Source of the DNA: Chromera velia
Lineage: Eukaryota > Sar > Chromeraceae
DNA: 19,490 nucleotides
Direction: 5' to 3'
Assembly (NCBI GenBank): GCA_018398765.1
Contig: JAHBMJ010005723.1
Span: forward strand, 131,063 to 150,552
Below, in pieces: positions 1-8,744 of the stretch. The notes under the pieces are model-generated. The model searched no databases and had not been told where the DNA came from. It was given only the letters and a program-made list of their open reading frames with translations. A program made the position numbers and the translations under genes. The stretch's first letter is position 1; each line of letters begins with the position of its first letter.

Positions 1-65
1 GCCGTTGGTCGCGAGGGCCCCCGTCTGATCCAAGTCCGGTAATTGATCCCACAGGACCGGCTCCC

Positions 66-395
66 ATGGAATTGTGTGGTGTTAGGGTGCGACCTTCGAG
101 AAGACTTCTACCCCGACATCCATTGATTCCACAGACGGTGTGGGAGAGCAAGGGGAGACTGAATCGGTGTCTTCTATGTGGGGAGAATACCCACATGATG
201 GCCGCGTATAGGAATGGACCTCAACTTCCTCCACACATGCGGACTATTCAAACGACGTCTCAATCCAGATCTCCGTGGCTGCCCAGGGTATCTCCACGAT
301 TTGCCCTTTTTGTCCCGGGTTTTGGGGCAACGCCTGGGTACCCCTGGCCACCTCTTCCTTACCCATCCCTTCCCTTCCCATATCCCATCAATTAA
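66..395 (+). pseudogene. Gag C-terminal remnant with degenerate zinc knuckle
   Basis: At 168-209 the reading frame has the nucleocapsid zinc-knuckle spacing C-x2-C-x4-H-x4-(C), with a Gly after the second Cys, but the last ligand is Tyr (TAT at 207-209) instead of Cys. A functional knuckle binds one zinc ion and packages element RNA; with one ligand replaced it probably would not. The frame then runs into proline-rich sequence and stops at 393-395. The rest of Gag is not visible, and the first Met at 66 need not be a true start. Position immediately ahead of a pol remnant supports the assignment; alone, the motif would be weak. Confidence 0.5.
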
Positions 396-663
396 GTCAC
401 TTAACCTACAGGGGGGAGAGGGAGGTCTAGACAGAGAGGTAACAGTCCAAGTTCACCCATGTCACCTGGAAGAGGCTTTGGCTTCGGTGACAGAAGACGT
501 ACATGGTCTCCCTCTTTCGGCAGATCGCCTCAACCTCAGCCAAGTGGACATCAACCAGCGCGTAAGGCTGGATCGAGACGGGTAGCTGGGGTAAGGATGA
601 TCAGAGGCCGAAATGAGAATGACGAGACGGTGATCGAACCTGACCTGACAGTTTGGGACCCCG

Positions 664-1215
664 ATGAGATGTAAGGTGGCCGTAAAGGAGCCTAGAGAAC
701 GAGAGGTCAGTGAGTATGCACCTTCTGTTCCCCTTCGTATTCAGGAATATCGAGAGACAGTCGGTGCATTGCTGGCTGACCTGGACGACTATGATATCAT
801 CTTGGGAAGAAAATGGAGTGATGTCCACCAACCAGAACTTGGTCATTGGTCTCGTTCTCTTCGTTTCTTCTTTAACGGCCAGGAAGTCATTATTCAGGGG
901 GGTGCATGTGAAGAGAACCGACCTTGCGCTCCTGTCTTTTCTTTTGCGCAGGCCAAACGAGCAATTCAAAAAGGTGCTGTCTGCCACATCGTAAGAATGG
1001 AGAGTCTGACGGCACACTGGCCTGCAGGAGAAGGGGAACAAGAGTGCTTCGTGTCTGCAACTGAAGTGAGTAAGGGAAAAGGAAAGGGGAGAATGAATGA
1101 TAGAGGGAACGTGGGTTCTGATTTTCTCTCTTCTGACTTTCTTTCTTCTCTTCCGTCTGATCATCCTGCTCGGTCGGCCCCTGATTTGTTGGACGTGCAT
1201 ACTTTTCTTTCTTAA
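664..1215 (+). pseudogene. Retropepsin (aspartic protease) C-terminal remnant and linker
   Basis: Residues about 22-60 of this reading frame match the C-terminal half of Gypsy proteases: a beta-strand segment followed by DDYDIILGRKW at about 787-822, the usual 'YDvILGmdWL' region, then a hydrophobic strand ending in a Gly. The N-terminal catalytic D-[ST]-G motif, which should lie roughly 60-80 residues upstream, was not found in any forward frame between 400 and 664, so the active site is lost or heavily altered. After the protease fold the frame becomes a Ser/Phe-rich linker, normal between protease and reverse transcriptase, and ends at TAA 1213-1215. The frame continues unchanged into the reverse transcriptase, so this stop is a point lesion. 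Confidence 0.7.
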
Positions 1216-2098
1216 TCAGATACGGATGTTCCTCAGGATGTGAAAGGAATTGTGGCAGATCATGCGTCTCTTTTTTTTGATCATCTCTCTCATCTACCAC
1301 CATCAAGAGGACCTCATTTGGATTTCAAAATCGAACTTGAGCCCGGTCATTCACCTCCTGCCCGTTCGCCTTATCGGCTGTCAGTGGGAGAAATAGATGA
1401 GCTGAGGAGACAGATAGATACATACCTTGAACAAGGATTCATCCGACCGTCTGCTTCTCCTTATGCTGCGCCTGTTCTTTTTATATAAAAGAAAGATGGC
1501 TCGATGAGAATGTGTTGTGACTACACTGGCTTGAATCGCATCACTATCAAAGATAAGCATTCTCTCCCTCACCCGCAAGAGTTGATTGATCGATTACATG
1601 GGGCCCGGTTCTTCACAACACTGGACCTCAGGCAGTATTATCACCAAATGAGGGTCAGAGAAGAAGACATCCCAAAGACAGCTTTCACTACACGCTATGG
1701 TTCTTTTGAGTGGCTGGTTGTCTCTTTTGGGTTGACAAACGCACCTCCTGCAGCGATGATGTTGATTTAATTTGCTCTTCGCTCTTCTCTACCGTTTTGT
1801 TTCGGTTTTTTTGGATGACATTCTGATTTATTCACGTACAAGAGAAGAGCACAAGAGACACATCAGAATTGTTTTGCGTTTGTTGAGTAAAAATAAATTG
1901 TATGCAAAATTGTTGAAATGCCATTTCATGCAGACTGAGGTGACATTTCTCGGGCTGAAGATCTCCAGGACCGGAGTGCGGCCCGAGCAGAGCAAGACAG
2001 ACCAAGTCAGTAAGTGGCCTACTCCCAAGAATAGAAATGAAGTTCTTTTGTTTTTGGGGTTTACAAATTGGGTGAGACGGTTTGTCTCTCGCTTCTGA
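1216..2098 (+). pseudogene. Reverse transcriptase domain, broken
   Basis: This is the palm/fingers core of a Ty3/Gypsy reverse transcriptase. Visible landmarks in order: the pre-fingers segment with EQGFIRPSASPYAAPVLF at about 1429-1485, a KKDGS block at 1489-1503, motif A TTLDLRQYYHQM at about 1615-1650 with its catalytic Asp, the SFGLTNAP block at about 1726-1750, and the F-L-D-D catalytic motif at 1808-1819. The catalytic aspartates survive. The frame is broken by TAA at 1486-1488 (normally a Lys), by a stop and frame change around 1745-1775 where a few residues of the 'NAPATFQ' region are lost, and by TGA at 2096-2098 in the connection segment. No active polymerase could be made. Confidence 0.92.
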
Positions 2099-2610
2099 AT
2101 CAGTGAGAAAACAGGCCCTTTGTATGCATTGCTGAAGGGAAACAAATCGTTTGAGTGGGGGAAGAAAGAGGAAGAAAGCTTTGAAGCAGTAAAGCAAGCA
2201 GTAAAGAATACTGTCGAACTCTATATTCCTGACCCTGCGCGTCCCTTCAAATTTTTTGTGGATGCATGCGAATCGACAGAAACGCTCGCTGCCGCGCTCA
2301 TGCAGGAAGATCTTGAGATCGGCTGGCTCCGTCCGTGTGCATTCGCATCACGTAGAATGATACAGGCAGAGCTCAAGTATCCGATCAGAGATAAAGAATT
2401 TCTTTCCTGTGTGTTTGTGGTCAAATCGTTGAGGCCATACCTTAGTCACACAACTAAGGTATGGTCAGATCATGAGTCTCTTAAATATGTGAATGTGTCC
2501 ACTGACCGCACTTTAATGTCTCCACGTATGCGCAGATTTGTCAGCATGTTCGACGAGATTGGGATCACTTCAAGGTACGTGCCCGGTGCTTTGGCCTGGT
2601 GCTCGGAATC
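2099..2610 (+). pseudogene. RNase H domain, broken at its C-terminus
   Basis: The frame resumes directly after TGA 2096-2098 and encodes the tether and RNase H of a Gypsy polyprotein. Acidic active-site positions can be seen: the Asp in FFVDA at about 2255-2270, the Glu in RDKEF at about 2387-2401, and the Asp in WSDHESL at about 2462-2482. Near the end the usual sequence 'YvPG...N.vADALSR' is split between frames: YVPGA is read in one and RNRVADALSR in another, so a frameshift lies between about 2576 and 2610. This domain removes the RNA strand of the RNA-DNA hybrid during replication of the element. Confidence 0.88.
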
Positions 2611-4061
2611 GCGTGGCAGATGCGCTGAGCAGGTGCCCTGGGGTGAACGCTGAGAAAGAAGAAAAAGATAAAGAAAGAAAAGAAGTGTGTCAATTGTTGC
2701 AAATGGAATTAAGAGTGCAACCGGATGAGGAATTACTGGAAAGGATAAGGAAAGGATATGGAGAAGAAAAATTCTGGACGGAGGTGAAGGAAGTGCTTCA
2801 AGCAAGGCTCCAAATTGAAGACCCTGACAAAGACCCTGAGAAAGAGGTGCCTGGTCCTCGACATTTGCGGCTGATTCTTCCGAGGTTTCAGATAGAAGAC
2901 GGACTGCTCTATTTCAATGACAGACTGGCCATCCCGACAGAGAGACTACAAAGAAACCTCATCTATGAATATCATGATACGGCCGCAAGGGGGCATTTGG
3001 GGGCAGAGAAAATATATTTAAAACTGGCAGGGAGTTTCTATTAGCCACATATGTACGCATCGGTTGTTCAGTACGTTAGAAAGTGTGATGCCTGTCAAAG
3101 AGCAAAGAGGCCGACTGAGAAGCAGTATGGATTGCTCCAACCTTTGTCTATTCTTGAATTTTTTTTTCAGTCTATTTCTCTTGATTTTGTATTTGGACTC
3201 CCAAGGGTGGTGTTTAAAGGAGAAGAGATAGATAGAATCCTCTCTGTGGTTGATCGCCTCTCTAAAACTCCTTTCTTTGCTGCAGTCTCACAAGAGATTA
3301 CAGCAGAAGGGACAGCCGAGGTAGTCTTTGAGAGGATTGTCTGCGAGCACGGGATGCCCTAATCAGTGGTCAGTGACCATGATCCTCGTTTTCTCTCTGT
3401 ATTTTGGAAGGAACTCGCTCGGCTGTGGGGCACAAAATTGAATATGAACACAAAAGGACACCCACAGTCAGATGAACAGACAGAGAGAGACAACCAGACC
3501 ATCGAACAGATGTTGCGTTGTTTCGTGAACGAGCATCAAACGGACTGGCCGAAGTGGTTGTGTTCTTGTCAGTTTGCATATCGTGATTCGGTGCATCCAG
3601 CCACAGGCATGTCTCCTTTTCGCTTTCTGTATGGACATGACCCGATTCGTCTGCCTTCTGTCTCTGTGCGTTCTAAGTCATTCTGTCCGCCAGCAGCAGA
3701 CTTTGCAGATCGCAGAGAGGCAGAAATCATGAGAGCAAAGGAGAGACTTGAGCAAGTAAGAGAACAAACAGCTCGACAAGTAGATCCACACAGACAAGAG
3801 GTTTCATTTGCTCCAGGGAATTTTTTGCTTGTACGCAATGCATATTTTAAGGGAAGCAGAAAGCCAAGCGGGAAGCTTGAGCCTGTATTTTATAGACCAT
3901 TCAAGGTAGAGAGAAAGGTGGGGAGCAACGCGTATAAGCTTATATTCCCTGCAGGAATGAAGGGTCACAATGTGATTAATGTATCATACCTGAAGAAGTA
4001 TGAGAGAAGGAAGGATGATCCTCTGCCTGCTGTTTGGTTGCCTGCATCAGAAGAGATTGAG
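2611..4061 (+). pseudogene. Integrase (zinc-binding, catalytic core, C-terminal domain), broken
   Basis: The N-terminal H-H-C-C zinc domain is readable at about 2970-3110: two His around the AARGHLGAEK segment, then CDACQR. It is interrupted by TAG 3042-3044 exactly where the family has Trp in 'yyWPgM', consistent with TGG to TAG. The D-D-E core follows: Asp in SISLDFVFG (about 3170-3200), Asp in VVSDHDPRF (about 3369-3396), and Glu in EQTERDNQTIEQML (about 3474-3515). TAA 3360-3362 interrupts just before the second Asp. A normally conserved Gly in 'HPQtDGQTER' is Glu here. The C-terminal part with RPFKVERKVG and a Val-Ser-Tyr-Leu-Lys-Lys-Tyr stretch matches the GPF/Y-type module of chromovirus integrases. 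Confidence 0.92.
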
Positions 4062-4364
4062 TATGAAGTAAAAGAGATTCTCAACCACAGAAAGATAGAC
4101 AAACAGGCGTACTACCTGGTGTGGTGGGAAGGAGAAAGTAAAGAGAGTGTATCATGGGAGCCTGCTGTTAACCTGATACATGCAAAGGAGGCATTGCATG
4201 CCTTCAAAGAAAAGAAGAGACAGCAGGAGAAAGAGAAGCAAGCAACGGGCAGGTGTAGGTGGCAATTAAGAAGTAGAGAGGTGAAATCAGTATGGGCAGA
4301 ACTAAGAGGTTTGTGGAGTGGAATGCGTGTGTATGAGTTTTGGGAAGATGAAATTCCCTGGTAA
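4062..4364 (+). pseudogene. Integrase C-terminal chromodomain and tail
   Basis: The segment at 4062-4220 has the chromodomain pattern: YEVKEILNHR, then YYLVWWEGE, then a Ser-Trp-Glu-Pro element and a final helix with NLIHAKEALHAF. In cellular chromodomains three aromatic residues form a methyl-lysine cage. Here the leading Tyr and the Trp of the central strand are in place, and the Trp-Glu-Pro is retained. In chromoviruses this module steers integration toward particular chromatin. A basic tail follows and the frame ends at TAA/TAG-type stop 4362-4364 after a Trp. This part of the polyprotein is intact over about 330 codons (3366-4364), the longest undamaged stretch of the element. Confidence 0.88.
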
Positions 4365-4839
4365 GTGATTCGAGGAAGAAAGCAAATCTATCTTGCATCG
4401 TACATAGATGCAGGGTGACAGTGTGGGTGTCGGACTCTGCACTTCGACTTGCTTCGTTCATTTATGGTTCGATGATTCAGAAGTGTGCGGATGCATGTTA
4501 TCAATCAATGCTACGAGGTCGATTAGTTATGGATGTGTGCAGGCACTAGAACCGAGCGTGGACGTCGGTTTCGAAGCAGCGGGCAGGTGTAGGCCGGCTA
4601 TGAGCGGCGAGTACGCGACAGGCCCGCGGAGTGGCGGAGCCGCAAGGCCGGCGGCGCTACGGCGATGCGCATGCGGACTTCAATAAGTGTGGCTTGGCAC
4701 AGGACTGAATAAAGTGACATTGATCTGCATGCATTCGAATTTGGTAACGATCGCTTAGCTAACGATCGCTAATGATCGTTGGACTGGCTTGATCGAAGGA
4801 ACAATGTACGAACCTCTCTAAGTCAAACTCTTATAGTCT
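4365..4839. other. Non-coding spacer between two retroelement remnants; possible LTR
   Basis: No credible gene. The stretch holds a strongly GC-rich part at about 4555-4680 and an AATAAA at 4708-4713 after it. These, and its position straight after the chromodomain end, are what a 3' LTR of the upstream element would show. A clear polypurine tract, TG...CA ends and a target-site duplication could not be fixed, and the partner LTR is outside the window, so this remains a possibility only. Confidence 0.35.
4745..4780. repeat. 15-bp-period direct repeat with overlapping inverted repeat
   Basis: The 11-mer TAACGATCGCT occurs at 4745-4755 and again at 4760-4770. The second copy also forms a perfect 7-bp inverted repeat, AACGATC at 4761-4767 with GATCGTT at 4774-4780, around a 6-base loop. 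It sits just upstream of the second retroelement fragment. Confidence 0.8.
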
Positions 4840-6292
<1,453 letters not shown>

Positions 6293-6784
6293 ACTGTTGA
6301 TTGCTCCATAACATGAAGTGATAACTGCACTGTTTCAATCGATTCGATCCATCATTCCTTTTTTCCCACCCTTCTTATGTTTTCCCGCCCTTCGTGTTAT
6401 GTGGTGCGGCCGCGCCAATGGTGGTTCTTCGATTGCCGGTGTAGGTGGCTAGGATCGGTGAAAGGTGTGAATTGTGCGGGACGCACAAGCTAAAAGGGGC
6501 GAGTGATTATTATGGATCATGAATAAGAGAAACACTAAGTCCTTTGATAAACAAGATCGACCTAATAGTAAAAAGGTCCAATACAGAGTGATTGATTCAA
6601 TATAGATGCGTGCTTATTATTGATAACAATTCTCAGATACAGAGAATGGACGCGCATACATGCTGCCTGTTATAGAAAGAAGGCAAGCCTGAAGGAAAGA
6701 TGCCCTCTCTAATAGACCTCTATGTGTAAGATTGTATAAGCACGTATCTGAGCCCTATAGCTTCCGTAGGCCTGACGGAACAGA
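6293..6784. other. Intergenic, no gene seen
   Basis: No coding signal. The left part may still be 3' sequence of the upstream element. At 6762-6780 there is a perfect 6-bp stem (TTCCGT/ACGGAA) with a 7-base loop, followed at 6789-6797 by a short T run. No tRNA or snRNA could be recognised. Confidence 0.5.
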
Positions 6785-7290
6785 GGGAGATTTTTGAAAA
6801 TAACTAGAAAAATATAAATGACCAAAATCTTTTTTAATCTTTTGTTTTTAGAGTTTTTTCTTTTTTAAAAATGACATTAATATGCCTCAGTAAGTTGACA
6901 GTAACCTATGTAGCTAGTTAGTAACGCCCTAGGTAATGTCTGGTTTAAACTAGGGTTAAAAACAAATCTCAACAGTAGTATAAGCAGTAAATGAATGTAC
7001 TGAAGTGTACTCCAATTTTTAAAACTCCAAAATAAATCATAATTTTATTTTAAATATATAAAAATATGGGACTCTAGTAGCCTACAGTATGCAATGATAC
7101 ACTTATATACTTTTCAATTCTTTGATAAGCGTCACTCTACAAAACCCGGACCTATGCTATACTATAGTTCATAACTCTTTAAGAAAACTTAGAAAACATT
7201 AAATATATATAAAACTTTAAACAAACGAATGATAGAAAGAACGTTAAACAAAATTTAAATTTCGCTAGAAATTTTGTTAAAATGTCGTAG
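6785..7290. other. AT-rich block without genes
   Basis: Composition changes abruptly: long A and T runs and words such as AAATATATAAAAATAT dominate, while the CT/GA-rich low complexity seen everywhere else in the window is missing. No long open frame exists on either strand. It could be an insertion of different origin (organellar or transposon-derived) or simply an AT-rich spacer. Confidence 0.6.
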
Positions 7291-8744
7291 ATCTAGTATT
7301 TTTCTAGGTGTTTTACATCCTAGTTTGCATCAGTCTAGGCATCACTTGTTCTTTTACCTGTACAGCAGCAGGGATTTGATTTGTCGGACAGAACGCCAAA
7401 CACCGGGACGAAGTTCAATGGTGGTACTGGTCACTCATGATGACTATGACAACACAGGGGAATCGGCGGCATGCACATGAAGAGGAGGGGGGCGAAAACC
7501 GCAACCGTCTGAACATGAGGCGGTCCTCTTAGACCGGTCCCTCAACACATCAGGGGTGGTTTGACATCAAGTCAAAGCGGGGGAGACAGTGCAAAGTGCC
7601 GGCGCGCATGCATGCAGTCAAAACGAACCGATCCGCGACACAGGGTAGGTCATCGATCGGAAGTGAGATGAAAGAAAGGACGGATCGACATATGTACGGG
7701 AGAAAGGCAAAACTTTCCTTCTTCTGTTTTCCCTCCTTTTATTTCTGGGAGGTGATCTCGCTTCTGCACTGCTCTTCGACAAAAAGAGACATCTCCGTCT
7801 AACTTCCTTGGATGCTTTCTTTGATCTTCCTTTGTTCTTTCTTCAACCACCCCGCTGCTGCTGTTTCCGTTGTCACGCTCTCGCGCGATCCGATCGTTTC
7901 GAATGTCCTCGCTCCCTCCCAAGTGAGTGCGACTGTTCAAAAAAACCAAATGAACAAAACAAAGAAAGAAGAAACAAAGTCAAGGGGGAAAACCTCTCTC
8001 TTCCCTCTTTCCCCCCTCTGCCACCTTCACAAAAGATGGTCAGACCGGAGAGAGACAACAGAAAGACAGAACAAGCCAGACCCAAAGAATTGACGCAAAA
8101 ACAGACGTGTTCACGAGTGAGAAAGGACTGCCGCTTTACTCTGCACCTCCGAGACACTTCAAAGAAAGAGGATACCAACGGAGACAGAGAGGAGAAAAAG
8201 AGAAGGACGGTGCCCCCAATAAGAGGCTGCCAGGGAAAGAGGGGGGAGAAGCTGAGCAAGTAGATGACGGTGGATGCATTGGATGAATGCACAAAATCCA
8301 GCCATCGAAGTGAAGTGGAGTGCGGTGTCTCTTCAGACAGCTCACAGAGTAGAGAGGGTCGGAACGGAAGGAGGAGAAAGAAAAAATCCGTTGCGGCAGC
8401 TCCTGAACGATGTGATGCGATGATCGCTCGCTTGCTGGCCTAATGATCAAATTAATGGACTGACAGAGGAGGGAGGAAATACGGAATGAAAGAACTTCTC
8501 CAGCAACGGAGGATTGCCAGAAATGTCCATCGTCTCGTTTTTTCTTTTCCAAAAAATTCCTTCCCTTGACTCCACTCACTTCTCACTCATGCGCCACACA
8601 TGAATCTACTACTTCGAACGAAAAGGGACTTTCCCCCTTTCCTTCTGCGAAATGAACGAAAGACCCTCTACCTTCCCTTTTTTCCTCTCACCAGCTTCCC
8701 CCTTCTTTTTGTTTGCGCCCTTCTCGTCAATTCCCGTTTTCGAT
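7291..8744. other. Intergenic region downstream of SAM synthetase, no gene supported
   Basis: Short open frames occur on both strands (for example 7808-8263 + and 7873-8292 -), but they are built from polypurine/polypyrimidine runs, overlap each other and show no recognisable domain. The right end should include the 3' untranslated region of the SAM synthetase transcript, which is read leftward from 8745. A minus-strand AATAAA is present at about 7737-7742, some 1 kb from the stop codon, too far to be assigned with confidence. Confidence 0.5.

Larger units (their letters stand above)
66..4364 (+). mobile_element. Decayed Ty3/Gypsy chromovirus (gag remnant to chromodomain)
   Basis: The domain order zinc knuckle, protease, reverse transcriptase, RNase H, integrase, chromodomain is that of a Ty3/Gypsy chromovirus. 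The copy is inactive. From the protease onward the reading is interrupted by in-frame stops at 1213-1215 (TAA), 1486-1488 (TAA), 2096-2098 (TGA), 3042-3044 (TAG) and 3360-3362 (TAA), and by frame changes near 1745-1775 and 2576-2610. The mix of all three stop codons, several at positions normally holding Lys or Trp, indicates mutation rather than a variant code. The 5' LTR and most of gag would lie left of the window. No 3' LTR could be proven because there is no second copy to compare. The element is on the opposite strand from the SAM synthetase gene. Confidence 0.9.

Noticed and set aside
1213-3362. Stop codon reassignment in the retroelement
   Set aside because: TAA, TAG and TGA all occur at positions expecting different residues, frameshifts are present too, and the SAM synthetase gene ends normally at TAA.
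4438-4500. tRNA-like B box (GGTTCGATGATTC)
   Set aside because: No matching A box or cloverleaf arms could be folded around it.
6762-6797. snRNA-like hairpin plus GATTTTTGA Sm-like site
   Set aside because: No recognisable U1, U2, U4 or U5 conserved segment, no stem-loop after the T run; short words like this occur by chance in AT-rich DNA.
7808-8579. Open frames on both strands at 7808-8263, 7873-8292 and 8136-8579
   Set aside because: Mutually overlapping, of polypurine/polypyrimidine composition, with no domain or convincing splice context.
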